A stretch of 11,102 nucleotides of DNA from Casimicrobiaceae bacterium (GTDB taxonomy: Bacteria; Pseudomonadota; Gammaproteobacteria; Burkholderiales; Casimicrobiaceae). The stretch covers positions 1-11,102 of the forward strand of contig CATPAO010000257.1 of assembly GCA_955652025.1 (NCBI GenBank). Direction: 5' to 3'. Below are positions 1 through 9,019 of the stretch, in pieces. Within the stretch, counting starts at the first letter, position 1; each line of letters starts with the position of its first letter. Below the pieces are notes generated by a model. That model saw only the letters and a program-made list of their open reading frames with translations. It did no database searches and was not told the origin of the DNA. The position numbers were made by a program, and so were the translations under genes.

Positions 1-1751
1 AGAATGCGGATACTCTTGTCGTAATCGAGCATCGTGTTGTCGAACCCGTCCTTGAACGGAATGGCCGGGACCGTCGGGAACCCCATCGCCGCCTTGGTCG
101 AGGTGACGAGCGTTCCGTCGCTTACTTTCGGATATACGCTGGGCGGCGGCTGCGTCCCCGAGATCACCCAGTCCTTGAGCGCCGTGAACAGCGCCCGCTG
201 ATAGTCCTGCTCGTTGTTGGGATTCGACTGGAACTGACAGCCGCCGCCGGCCCCGAAAGCAGGCGCATTGGTAATGCTGTAGGCGCCGCTGCCGCCGCCA
301 TGCGACGTGCCTGGGAAGTAGTAACGGTGCACGTTGTCCGGCAGCGGGATATCCCTGCATAGCCCGGGCGGGTGGCCCTGCGAGAAATCGCACCGCACGT
401 GGGCATGGCCCGCGGGACCCGGTGTCGTGCCCGTTCCATAGAGCCCCGGTCCCATGCGCAGATCCCAGAATTCGGTCGCGCCGAAAGTCTCTATGATTTT
501 GGGACACGTATGGGTGAGGCGGCATCGATCGAGCATGCCGGCCCCGGTCCGGCCGCGCACGGTGTCGGTGTAGTCCTCCCACCACAACACCGGCTCACTG
601 CCCGGCTCGTACAATGTCGCCGCGCCCCCCGGCAGCGCAAAGCGAAAATTGATGGGGGTCTGCCGCGCCGCGATATGGGAATTCGCGCCTTCGGCGACGA
701 TGCGGCCCTGCTCATCCTCGTTGAATCCGAGATGGATCGCGGTTTTCAGCAAATTGCCCGACTGCGACGTACCTTCAACGAGGACGTGAGCGAGTCCAGC
801 GACCGGGTTAGGATTGCCGGCCGTGTCAGTGGCCTCATAGCGGAAGAACGAGATGACGTCGCGGTATGCGGCGAGACCTACGCCGAGCACGAGCGGGTCC
901 TTCGCGGTAAACGTGAATTGGTACAAGAGGGTTGGATCGAATCCGTTCTTGAGGCAGATCCGGCTTGGATCCGGCGTGCCGGGGAATGCGACGTTGCGGC
1001 AGTCGGCAAACGCCCAATCGCCGCTGGCAATCTTCGTGACCGTCCCCGTCACCGCCGTTTCGTTTTCCGCGGAGTGCGTCTCGGCAGTCGCCTGCGTCGT
1101 GTCCAGCGTTGCGGGACGATACGGAAACGCGGTGAATCCGCCGGGAGGCACCGCGGTAAACGAGACCGTGTTGGTGCCGGCCGCGATGTTGCTTACGCGG
1201 TAGATGACGGGACCGGTGATCGAAGAGCCGTCTGCGTTCTTCGCCGCGGGCACCCGAACCCACTCGTTGCCATGGTTGACTGCCGGAACGACATCGCCCT
1301 GCCATCCGCTCCACAGCAGTGTATAGCCCTGGTTCTGCAGGAACCCGTCGCCCGGATCTCCGCCAAGGTTGTACGGGAAGTTGCGATTGCCACGGTTGTT
1401 GACGTTGTAGAACAGAATGCCGTTGGCCTTCGTCATGTCGATCGGCTTGACGAGCGTGAAGGACGCCGTGTATTCGACCTTCCCGTTGGCGTTGCGCGGC
1501 GCGAACTGAATGTCCTGGATGATTCCGTTACGACGATCGGCAGGGTCGATCTCGCCCGACGCGGTGCCGATGATCTTTTCGTACTGACCCGCCGCGCCGA
1601 AGCTTTGACCGGAATAGGTCGGCGATTCCTGCTTGACGATGGTGATCCTGGTGACGCGCGCCTCGACGGGGAGTGCAATGACCACTCCGGCGCAAATCAG
1701 GGCCGAGACGACTTGCGTGGGTGTGCCGCTCCAACAAAGAGCCGGTGACAT
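1..1751 (-). CDS. Secreted alpha/beta-hydrolase domain protein (3' end outside window)
   Basis: The frame is open for 583 codons from the ATG at 1751 to the left edge and runs out of the window, so the C-terminus is missing. Residues about 13-31 form a hydrophobic signal peptide ending in PVEA, which suggests export to the periplasm or beyond. The likely nucleophile elbow is GTSQSGN with Ser331, and a later GTSHGGG motif carries His484, a plausible catalytic histidine. The stretch following the nucleophile (GFNEDEQGR, then SHIAARQ and NFRFALPGG) resembles the large exported 'alpha/beta hydrolase domain-containing' family (Pfam Abhydrolase_10 type), usually about 650-700 residues, so perhaps 60-120 residues are lost. 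Substrate is unknown; an ester is likely. The start is supported by an excellent Shine-Dalgarno site. The gene is divergent from a LysR regulator that may control it. The family call rests on remembered motif similarity. Confidence 0.85.
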   Translation of the reverse strand, partial: MSPALCWSGTPTQVVSALICAGVVIALPVEARVTRITIVKQESPTYSGQSFGAAGQYEKIIGTASGEIDPADRRNGIIQDIQFAPRNANGKVEYTASFTLVKPIDMTKANGILFYNVNNRGNRNFPYNLGGDPGDGFLQNQGYTLLWSGWQGDVVPAVNHGNEWVRVPAAKNADGSSITGPVIYRVSNIAAGTNTVSFTAVPPGGFTAFPYRPATLDTTQATAETHSAENETAVTGTVTKIASGDWAFADCRNVAFPGTPDPSRICLKNGFDPTLLYQFTFTAKDPLVLGVGLAAYRDVISFFRYEATDTAGNPNPVAGLAHVLVEGTSQSGNLLKTAIHLGFNEDEQGRIVAEGANSHIAARQTPINFRFALPGGAATLYEPGSEPVLWWEDYTDTVRGRTGAGMLDRCRLTHTCPKIIETFGATEFWDLRMGPGLYGTGTTPGPAGHAHVRCDFSQGHPPGLCRDIPLPDNVHRYYFPGTSHGGGSGAYSITNAPAFGAGGGCQFQSNPNNEQDYQRALFTALKDWVISGTQPPPSVYPKVSDGTLVTSTKAAMGFPTVPAIPFKDGFDNTMLDYDKSIRI

Positions 1752-1758
1752 CTGACTT

Positions 1759-1766
1759 CCTCCTTT
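1759..1766 (-). promoter_or_regulatory. Strong ribosome binding site of the secreted hydrolase
   Basis: Read on the minus strand the site is AAAGGAGG, seven bases before the ATG at 1751. It is near-perfectly complementary to the 16S anti-Shine-Dalgarno sequence and fixes the start codon. Confidence 0.85.
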
Positions 1767-1780
1767 GTGGGGCCGCTTGT

Positions 1781-1795
1781 GGTTCTTAGGGAACC
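1781..1795 (-). repeat. Small inverted repeat in the hydrolase leader
   Basis: GGTTC (1781-1785) and GAACC (1791-1795) form a 5-bp stem with a 5-base loop. It lies just upstream of the ribosome binding site of the minus-strand hydrolase, within the probable 5' untranslated region. It is short, and a role is only a possibility. Confidence 0.35.
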
Positions 1796-1833
1796 GACGG
1801 GTTCACATCAAACTTCGTGCAGCCGTCGACGCA

Positions 1834-1885
1834 TTGAAGCTCAATACAACCTATAATGCCAATAGATAATTCTTATAATACCTAT
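1834..1885. promoter_or_regulatory. Divergent control region: LysR promoter and candidate operator
   Basis: This AT-rich patch sits between the divergent hydrolase and LysR genes. On the plus strand there are two perfect -10 hexamers, TATAAT at 1852-1857 and 1874-1879. Two 11-bp palindromes with 4-bp arms are present: TTGA-AGC-TCAA at 1834-1844 and ATAA-TTC-TTAT at 1866-1876. Their centres are 32 bp apart, about three helical turns. A wider ATAG...CTAT pair (1862-1865 and 1882-1885) flanks the second. LysR-family proteins typically bind paired dyads of this kind in the gap with a divergent target and repress their own gene, so these are the best operator candidates. No convincing -35 box could be assigned in either direction. 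Confidence 0.55.
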
Positions 1886-1896
1886 CGCGAATCGAT

Positions 1897-3101
<1,205 letters not shown>

Positions 3102-5486
3102 CTACACGACGCGTCGCAACTCGGGCACTTCCGCGGCCGCTTTCGCGCGCGGCGAGCGCATCCATAGCGGCACGTCGGCGGCGGTCAGCGGCTTGCTCAG
3201 GTAAAAGCCCTGCACCATGTCGCAACCCAGCGCGCGCAACCGCTCGAACGTCGCCTCGTCTTCGACGCCTTCTGCGACGACGTCGAGGCCCATGTTGTGC
3301 GCGAGCTCGATCGTCGAGCGGACGATGACCGCGTCACCGGCGTCGCGCGCCATCCGCTGAACGAACGACTTGTCGATCTTGATCTCGTTCAGCGGCAGCC
3401 GTCGCAGGTACGCCAGCGACGAATAGCCGGTGCCGTAGTCGTCGACCGAGAGCCGGCATCCGAGCGAGTGCAGCAGCTGGAGGTTTTCGATCGCGTGTCC
3501 CGGATCGTCGAAGATCGCGCTCTCCGTGATCTCGAGCGCGATCCACTGCGCTTTGCAATCGTACTGCTCGAGCATCGACGCGAAGCGCACCGGAAGCTCG
3601 GCGTCCATCAGGTCGCGTGCCGAGATGTTGATCGATACGTTCATCGGGAGGCCTTCGCGGCGCCACTTCGCGCATTGTTCGACCGCGTGCCCGACGACCC
3701 AGTGCGTGACCGAGCGTATCGATCCGGTTTGTTCGGCGAACGGAATGAATTCCATCGGCGGCACCATTCCGCGCCCCGGATGCTGCCAGCGCACCAGCGC
3801 CTCGACGTGGTGCTCGCCGTCCCCGCCGAGCGCGAGCTTCGGCTGGTACATCAGCAAGAGCTCGTTGTTGTCGATCGCACGCCGCAAATCGCTCATCAGC
3901 GACAGTCGTTCCAATCCGTATTGCTCGTAGCGCGCATGCCATATCAGCGAACCGACGTTGTTCCGCTTCGCCGCATACATCGCCACGTCGGCGCGCCGCA
4001 TCAGCGTCGAGCGCTCGAGACCGTGATCGGGGAATGCGGCGACGCCGATGCTGGCGCGCACGTCGACTCCATGGTCCTCGAAATTCATCGGCACTTCGAG
4101 CGCGATCAGAACCGAGCGCGCCACGTGGCGGGCGGCGCCGGCGTCGCTGCCGGGCAGGAGCACCGCGAATTCGTCGCCGCCAAGGCGCGCGACGATCGCA
4201 CCTTCGGTCGTGACCACGGCACGGAGCCGCGACGCCACTTCGCGCAACAAGAGATCGCCGATCGAATGGCCGAGCGTATCGTTGACGTACTTGAAATTGT
4301 CGAGGTCCATCAACAGCACGCCGACCGGCCGACGCGATTCCGCCGCGGCGGCGGCCAGCTCCGCGTCGAGCCGCTCGGTGAACTTCGCGCGGTTCGGGAG
4401 CCCGGTCAGCGTATCGCGATAAGCGAGCTCCATGATGCGAGTCTCGCGCGTCGCAATACCCTGCTGCATCGTGCGAAACGCGGTCGCGAGCTCACCGATC
4501 TCGTCGCCGCGGGAAAGAGGCGGATCCGTCGAATAGTCGCCGCCGGCGATCCGCCGCGCGACGTTCGCCAATTCACCCACTGGCCGCGCAATTCCGCGCG
4601 CGATCAGGACGCTAGCCAAAATCGACACGCCAACCGCGAGCAGCGATACCAGAAGTAACTGGTGTTGCAAGCGGCGGAACGGCTCGAGCGCCGCGGTGAT
4701 CGGTTGCTGCAATACCGCGACAACGTTAGCGCCGGTTTCGGTCGAGAGTGGCAGCACGCGGGTGATCGCGCCGTCGCGAAACGCCGCATTGCCGTCATCG
4801 TCGGTGAGCGAAAAACGGTCGGCGGCGAAGTCGCGCGCCAACGCTTCCCGATCGTCGCTCGGGAGCGTGCTCGCCTGGAGCCGCCATTCCTCGTCGGCGC
4901 CGCGCGACGCAAATGAGACTTGCAGCCCCGTGAGCTTGCCGAGCTCCCGCGCCAACACGTCGTCTACGTTGAACCCGACCGCCACCCACGCGATCGGCGC
5001 CGGCGCCAGTACCGGCACGATCACCAACTCGTGCAGGCGACCGCGCACCATCGTAATCGAGCTCGCGCGCTGCGATTTCGCCGCGTCCTCGAGGAGCCGG
5101 GGAAATGGAAACGGCTTGCCCCACGTCTCGCCGCTCGCGTCGGCGATCACATCCCCGTTGAGCCCGACCAGCATCATGATGTCGGCGTCGATGCGCTTGC
5201 CGTGGCTCAACAAGACCGCCGCGATCGTGCCGCGGTCGCCGCTTGCGACCGCCTCGCGGAACGCAAAATCGGATGAGAGCAGGCGCGCGCCCTGCACGAG
5301 GCGCTCGGTGTCCTGCTCCTTCAGTCGATCGAACACGCGCGCGCCGCGAACGAGCTCGCCGCCGATCGACTTGCGCGCCGCCGCCACGCCGACGGTGTTG
5401 ACCACAACGTAGCCGCCGAGTTGGACGACGACCATCAACAGCACGAACAACGCGAGGATCCGGGTTTGCAGGCGGCGGATGGTCAT
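3102..5486 (-). CDS. Membrane cyclic-di-GMP synthase/phosphodiesterase (dCACHE-HAMP-GGDEF-EAL)
   Basis: With the ATG at 5486 the protein has 794 residues. This start places the first transmembrane segment (about 10-32) immediately after MTIRRLQTRI; an upstream in-frame ATG at 5603 would add 39 residues lacking any domain character. Residues about 35-275 form a periplasmic sensor of double-CACHE type, followed by a second membrane segment (277-299), a HAMP linker (300-350), GGDEF (352-515) and EAL (535-785). The diguanylate cyclase motif is an intact GGDEF (436-440), but the RxxD inhibitory site expected before it is TEGA. The EAL half keeps EALVRW (Glu562), SINIS, EITES, DDYGTGYSS, KIDKSF and AEGVED, so phosphodiesterase activity is expected. 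Which activity dominates cannot be read. No partner gene lies beside it. Ligand unknown. The promoter is not obvious and no good Shine-Dalgarno site precedes 5486. Confidence 0.93.
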   Translation of the reverse strand: MTIRRLQTRILALFVLLMVVVQLGGYVVVNTVGVAAARKSIGGELVRGARVFDRLKEQDTERLVQGARLLSSDFAFREAVASGDRGTIAAVLLSHGKRIDADIMMLVGLNGDVIADASGETWGKPFPFPRLLEDAAKSQRASSITMVRGRLHELVIVPVLAPAPIAWVAVGFNVDDVLARELGKLTGLQVSFASRGADEEWRLQASTLPSDDREALARDFAADRFSLTDDDGNAAFRDGAITRVLPLSTETGANVVAVLQQPITAALEPFRRLQHQLLLVSLLAVGVSILASVLIARGIARPVGELANVARRIAGGDYSTDPPLSRGDEIGELATAFRTMQQGIATRETRIMELAYRDTLTGLPNRAKFTERLDAELAAAAAESRRPVGVLLMDLDNFKYVNDTLGHSIGDLLLREVASRLRAVVTTEGAIVARLGGDEFAVLLPGSDAGAARHVARSVLIALEVPMNFEDHGVDVRASIGVAAFPDHGLERSTLMRRADVAMYAAKRNNVGSLIWHARYEQYGLERLSLMSDLRRAIDNNELLLMYQPKLALGGDGEHHVEALVRWQHPGRGMVPPMEFIPFAEQTGSIRSVTHWVVGHAVEQCAKWRREGLPMNVSINISARDLMDAELPVRFASMLEQYDCKAQWIALEITESAIFDDPGHAIENLQLLHSLGCRLSVDDYGTGYSSLAYLRRLPLNEIKIDKSFVQRMARDAGDAVIVRSTIELAHNMGLDVVAEGVEDEATFERLRALGCDMVQGFYLSKPLTAADVPLWMRSPRAKAAAEVPELRRVV

Positions 5487-5593
5487 GATCGATCCGGAGC
5501 GTGCCGGCTGTGGTCCACAACGGTCATATACAAGTGGCGCGCGAGGGTGACATGGCAGGGCTAAAGCAAATTCTCTGCCCGCGCGACGAGCGC

Positions 5594-5629
5594 AAGGAGG
5601 CACCGCCGCCTGGCCGGCGGTACCTCCTT
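5594..5629 (-). terminator. Strong hairpin after the broken propeller gene, possible terminator
   Basis: AAGGAGG-C-ACCGCCG (5594-5608) pairs with CGGCGGT-A-CCTCCTT (5615-5629). This gives a 15-position stem with one C-A mismatch and a six-base loop. It starts 14 bases beyond the TAA (5644-5646) of the minus-strand propeller gene, the usual place for its terminator. A T-rich run follows only on the plus-strand side (5628-5638), while on the minus strand the sequence after the hairpin is GCGCTCG. It may therefore terminate better in the plus direction, act in both directions, or serve mainly to stabilise the mRNA 3' end. Confidence 0.6.
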
Positions 5630-5643
5630 CTATTCTTATGCGC

Positions 5644-6725
5644 TTATCGCTTGGGCAACTTGATGCGCGACATGGTCCACCGCGTCACGTCGGTCCCCCA
5701 CTCGGCCGCGCTGCCGGTGAGAGGAAGCGCGAGATTGGTCACATAGATCCAGCCGTCGACGATCACCGGGCTCGCAGGAAACAACAGCCCGTCGGGCGTG
5801 CCGTGCTTGCGGATGCCTTGGAATTCGCCCAGCTTCGCAATCGCGCGGCATTCTCGTTCAGCGCGACGATCTGGTCGCCCTGATTGGCGCAAACCGATAG
5901 CCGGCCTTCATCGTCCTGCACGAGCCCGTCGGCGCCGTGAACGCTCTCGGCGGACACCGAAATCGCCTTGGTCGCCAGATCCATTTTCAGCACCCGGTTG
6001 TCGCCGGTGTTGGCGATGAAAAGCGACGTCTGGCTCGGATCGAGCGCGAGACCGTTGGCGCCGTACGGCGGAAAGCCTGCCGTGGCGAGCAGCGGATCGT
6101 GCGAGACGAGCGTCACGGCACACGGTTTCGCGCAGGTCGCGATGCCGTCGATGCGAAAGATCGCGCCCTGGAACGAATCGGAGACGTACGCGTTGCCGCT
6201 GCGGTCGAACGTCGTCCCATGGGGCCCGGGAAAGCCGCTCGATCCGAACACGATCGTGTCGCTGCTGCCGTCCGGGTCGCCGACGCTGCGATTGGCCGGT
6301 GCACCGATGTTCGGCAGCGTCGCTACATCTTTGACCGCCGCCCGCGTGGAAATTGGCCGGGATGCGCTGCACTGTCGACGCGCCAAAGTTGCGGATGTAG
6401 ACCATGGCGCGCGCGGCGGCGAATTCGAGACCCCAGCATAGGCGTGCCCCCGAAATCCTTAGTCGCGCTTAGTCGCGCTCAAGTGCCCGTTCTTCGCGAA
6501 GCGCATCAGCTTGTTCGCGTTCGGGCCGAAATCGAATGTCGCGACGAAGATGTCGCCGGTCAATGGATTGGCTGTGATGCCTTCCGGATGGCGGACGCCG
6601 TCGGGCAATGTCGCGAACTGGATGGCGGCGTTGCGGTTCAGAACGAGCGAATCGCGGGCAAGTGCGGGACTGTTGGCAGCGGCGATCGCGCTGGCGGCGA
6701 TGCAAGCGAGCAGGATCTTCCTCAT
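5644..6725 (-). pseudogene. Exported NHL/SMP-30-like beta-propeller gene, broken by four indels
   Basis: Reading from the ATG at 6725 to the TAA at 5644-5646 recovers one continuous propeller protein only if the frame changes four times. The head has a signal peptide ending SPALA (about residue 23) and the first blade (HPEGITANPLTGDIFVATFD). The frame then closes at 6459 because of a 10-bp tandem duplication (6458-6479). Further shifts are an extra base near 6430 (after GGTPMLG, before EFAAARAMVYIRNFG), an extra base at about 6336-6352, and a missing base near 5847-5850 (between VALNEN and RAIAKLGEF). Blades such as GTTFDRSGNAYVSD, GANGLALDP and GADGLVQDDEGRL mark NHL/SMP-30 repeats. Repaired length would be about 356 residues, normal for such proteins. 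GGAGG at 6731-6735 is a good ribosome binding site five bases before the start. Substrate or ligand is unknown. Sequencing error is a weaker explanation because the other genes here are intact. Confidence 0.85.
6458..6479. repeat. 10-bp tandem duplication that breaks the propeller gene
   Basis: The unit CTTAGTCGCG occurs twice in a row (6458-6467 and 6468-6477) followed by CT. On the coding minus strand the second copy creates a TAA after SATKRD. Removing one copy reads through as SATKDFGGTPMLG, which restores the family sequence. It looks like a replication-slippage event. Confidence 0.85.
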
Positions 6726-6874
6726 GATTTCCTCCGCACGGGATTCGGGGCTTGTTTGTCGTGTCCCCCGACGAATTTTGGTGACGTGCGGCGGCGAGTA
6801 TCAGACGCCCGCTCGTAGGCTACAGCGAGGCAATGGACCGGCGCCGGACCGCATGCCACGACCGCGAAACGGCA

Positions 6875-7798
6875 CTACGTCCCCGGTCGGAGCGGCCCGC
6901 TGTGCGTTTTCGCCGCGACCGCGGCCAACACCGGCAGGTTGAAAAGCTTCGTAATCGCCGCGCGATAGTCGTCCTCGCCGACGATCATCGTGTTGTTGTG
7001 AGTCGCGCCGTCGACGACCAAGAGCGATTTCGGCTCGCGCGCCGCCTCATAGAGCACCTTCGCAAAGCGCGGCGGCACCATCCGGTCGCTGGCGCCGTGC
7101 GCGATGACCACCGGCATCCGCACGCGCGAGATCTTGTCGATCGAATCGAATTTTTGCGACAGGAGAAGTCGCGTCGGCAGCCATTCGAACGTCACCGCCG
7201 CGGCAATGTCCGGCAGCGAGGTGAACGTCGACTCGACGATCAGCCCGCCGGCCTGCGCATTCCGATCGGAGAGCCGCGCCGCAAGATCGATCGCAACCGC
7301 GCCGCCCAGCGAATGGCCGTAGATGAACCGGCGTGACGCGTCGGGTACCTCCGCGGCGAGCCATTGCCAGCCGGCCAGCGCATCGGCGTAGACGGTCTCC
7401 TCGGACGGCAGATCGCCTTCGCTCTTGCCGAAACCGCGATAGTCGATCGCAAAAACGGAAAATCCGAATCGATGCAATTGCTCGATGCGGCGGAGCTGAC
7501 CGGTCAAATTCCAGCGCGCGCCGTGAAGATAGAGCACCGCCGGCGCGTCCGCGTCGCCGGCCGGCCACCACCACGCGTGCATCTTTTGGACGTCGGGCGG
7601 AAGGCCGACGGGAAGGTCGAGCTCGCGCATGCCCGCCGGCATGCCGCCGAACCAGACGGCGTCCTGGTGCGACGGCCGGAACGTGAGCTCCCGCTCCTTG
7701 GACTCCAGGGTCACGCAGCCGGCGACGAGCGCGACCAGCGCGCCGCACGCAATCAACAAGCGCAGCGTCAGCGCACGCGGCCAGATCAGGCGTTTCAT
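6875..7798 (-). CDS. Lipoprotein alpha/beta hydrolase (serine aminopeptidase-like fold)
   Basis: The chosen ATG at 7798 gives 307 residues beginning with an Arg-containing head, a hydrophobic segment and a lipobox LVAGC with Cys28, so the mature protein should be lipid-anchored in the cell envelope. An in-frame ATG at 7957 would prepend 53 Arg- and Gly-rich residues and bury the signal peptide, so it is unlikely; no clear Shine-Dalgarno site decides the matter. The hydrolase fold shows YLHGARWN (oxyanion region), DYRGFGKSEG, the nucleophile elbow GHSLGG with Ser163, HGASDRMVPP with Asp238, and DGATHNN with His267, a complete triad in normal order and spacing. The closest relatives are the bem46/abhydrolase_1-type hydrolases; the substrate is unknown. 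It is divergent from the XRE regulator at 8055, with 256 bp between, and tandem with the broken propeller gene, 149 bp upstream of that gene's start. Confidence 0.9.
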   Translation of the reverse strand: MKRLIWPRALTLRLLIACGALVALVAGCVTLESKERELTFRPSHQDAVWFGGMPAGMRELDLPVGLPPDVQKMHAWWWPAGDADAPAVLYLHGARWNLTGQLRRIEQLHRFGFSVFAIDYRGFGKSEGDLPSEETVYADALAGWQWLAAEVPDASRRFIYGHSLGGAVAIDLAARLSDRNAQAGGLIVESTFTSLPDIAAAVTFEWLPTRLLLSQKFDSIDKISRVRMPVVIAHGASDRMVPPRFAKVLYEAAREPKSLLVVDGATHNNTMIVGEDDYRAAITKLFNLPVLAAVAAKTHSGPLRPGT

Positions 7799-8054
7799 CC
7801 AGGGCAGGGAGATTCGACGGGTGAAGGATAGCGCGTCGCCGGCATGGGCGCCGACGCCACGGTCAACCATTGAACCCCCACGCTTGCGGCTTCCGCCGCT
7901 GCGCTGCCCCCGGAGGCGCGTGATTCGCGTCTTGGGACGGCCCCGGCGCCGCGTCATGTGCAGACCCTTAACCGGACATTAGGTTCCGCGTGGGGTGGGA
8001 TAATCGCCTTCGCAGAGCGCGGCCCCTCACCCAAAAAATGACGACGCATCCGCG

Positions 8055-8876
8055 ATGCACGCCGCCCGCCTTGTCGAAGCGCTGAAGCGCCTGCTGAAGG
8101 CGCAAGGGATCACCTACGCCCAAGTGGCGATCGGCTTGGGATTGAGCGAGGCCGGCGTCAAGCGGATGTTTTCGCGCCGCGACTTCACGCTGCAGCGCCT
8201 AGAAGACATCTGTCGCGTCGCTCACATCGAATTCGACGAGTTGGCGCGCACGGTCACGGAAGATCACACCGGCATCGCGCGCCTCACTCCGGAGCAGGAG
8301 CGTGCGCTCGTCTCCGACCCCAAGCTGATGCTGGTCGCGCTCTGCGCCGTCGGCAACTGGACGTTCGAGCAAATCGTCGACACCTACGCGATTCCACGCG
8401 CCGAATGCATTCGCTGCCTGACGCATCTCGACCGGCAGCGGATCATCGAGCTCGCGCCGGGCAACCGCATCCGGCCGCTGATCAGCCGCACGTTCTCGTG
8501 GCTGCCCGACGGGCCAATCCAGCGCTACTTTCGCGCCCGAGTCGAGGCCGAATATCTCGAGAGCAAGTTCGAGCGCGACGACGAGCTGTTCCTGTTCGTG
8601 AGCGGCATGCTGTCGCGGCATTCGACGTCGGAGTTGATCGGCCGCCTCCGCGAGGTCGCGCGCGAATTCGCGGCGTTACATCGCGAAGACGTCGCGTTGC
8701 CGTTGGCGGAGCGCCACGGCACGAGCCTTCTGCTCGCCACGCGCGCGTGGGAGCCGCGTGTGTTTCGCAACCTGCGGCGCGAGGACCGGCCTCCGGCGCC
8801 CGCGGGCGGCGTGCTGCAGCCGCCGTTCGTCCCCTCGCCGCCGGCAGCGCCGACGGGCAAGCGGCGGCGCGCTTGA
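8055..8876 (+). CDS. XRE-type helix-turn-helix regulator with winged-helix-like middle
   Basis: The protein has 273 residues. The N-terminal 70 residues are a Cro/C1-type DNA-binding domain: ALKRLLKAQGITYAQVAIGL followed by LSEAGVKRMFSRRDFTLQRL, with the recognition helix near residues 31-41. Residues about 82-140 (LMLVALCAVGNWTFEQI, then ECIRCLTHLDRQRIIELAPG) have the pattern of a second helix-turn-helix or winged helix; this is my inference. The remaining part to about 235 is helical and charged, and the last 40 residues are Pro- and Arg-rich and look disordered. Proteins of this design are common single-gene regulators in beta-proteobacteria, without a known signal. The start at 8055 directly precedes the domain; no clear Shine-Dalgarno site is seen. 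A GATAAT at 7999-8004 could be its -10 box but lacks a good -35. It is divergent from the lipoprotein hydrolase, a possible target. Confidence 0.88.
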   Translation: MHAARLVEALKRLLKAQGITYAQVAIGLGLSEAGVKRMFSRRDFTLQRLEDICRVAHIEFDELARTVTEDHTGIARLTPEQERALVSDPKLMLVALCAVGNWTFEQIVDTYAIPRAECIRCLTHLDRQRIIELAPGNRIRPLISRTFSWLPDGPIQRYFRARVEAEYLESKFERDDELFLFVSGMLSRHSTSELIGRLREVAREFAALHREDVALPLAERHGTSLLLATRAWEPRVFRNLRREDRPPAPAGGVLQPPFVPSPPAAPTGKRRRA

Positions 8877-8985
8877 CGATCCGTTGGCTGGACCCGGGTA
8901 GCGTTCGGCGCGACTCCCGGTAGCGCGCCGCGCAACTTCGCGTGCCGTGCTTTACAGCACCGGTACGGTTGCCGATCGTGGCGCC

Positions 8986-9001
8986 GCGGGCACGTGCCCG
9001 C
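8986..9001. repeat. Perfect 16-bp palindrome upstream of the small lipoprotein
   Basis: GCGGGCACGTGCCCGC reads the same on both strands over all 16 bases. It ends 18 bases before the ATG at 9020, just ahead of the GGAG at 9007-9010. A smaller hairpin, GTGCT-TTAC-AGCAC (8947-8960), lies 25 bases further upstream. The position fits an operator or a leader structure that would affect translation, but GC-rich DNA makes such palindromes fairly frequent. Confidence 0.5.
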
Positions 9002-9019
9002 ATCTCGGAGTCACGTCAA

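Noticed and set aside
372..1748. 458-codon plus-strand open frame
   Set aside because: It is antisense to the secreted hydrolase, whose frame has clear motifs; the translation is Arg-rich low-complexity typical of shadow frames in GC-rich DNA.
3297..4658. 453-codon plus-strand open frame
   Set aside because: It is antisense to the GGDEF-EAL gene and shows no recognisable domain, only Arg/His/Asp-rich shadow sequence.
5487..5603. Upstream extension of the GGDEF-EAL protein by 39 residues
   Set aside because: The extension has no domain features and would move the first membrane segment away from the N-terminus; the ATG at 5486 fits the family.
5937..6818. 293-codon plus-strand open frame
   Set aside because: It is antisense to the broken propeller gene, which has coherent propeller blades on the minus strand; this frame has none.
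7967..8004. Promoter of the XRE gene with GATAAT at 7999-8004
   Set aside because: The -10 is good but the nearest GACA-like -35 has a spacing of about 20 bases, so a promoter is not supported.
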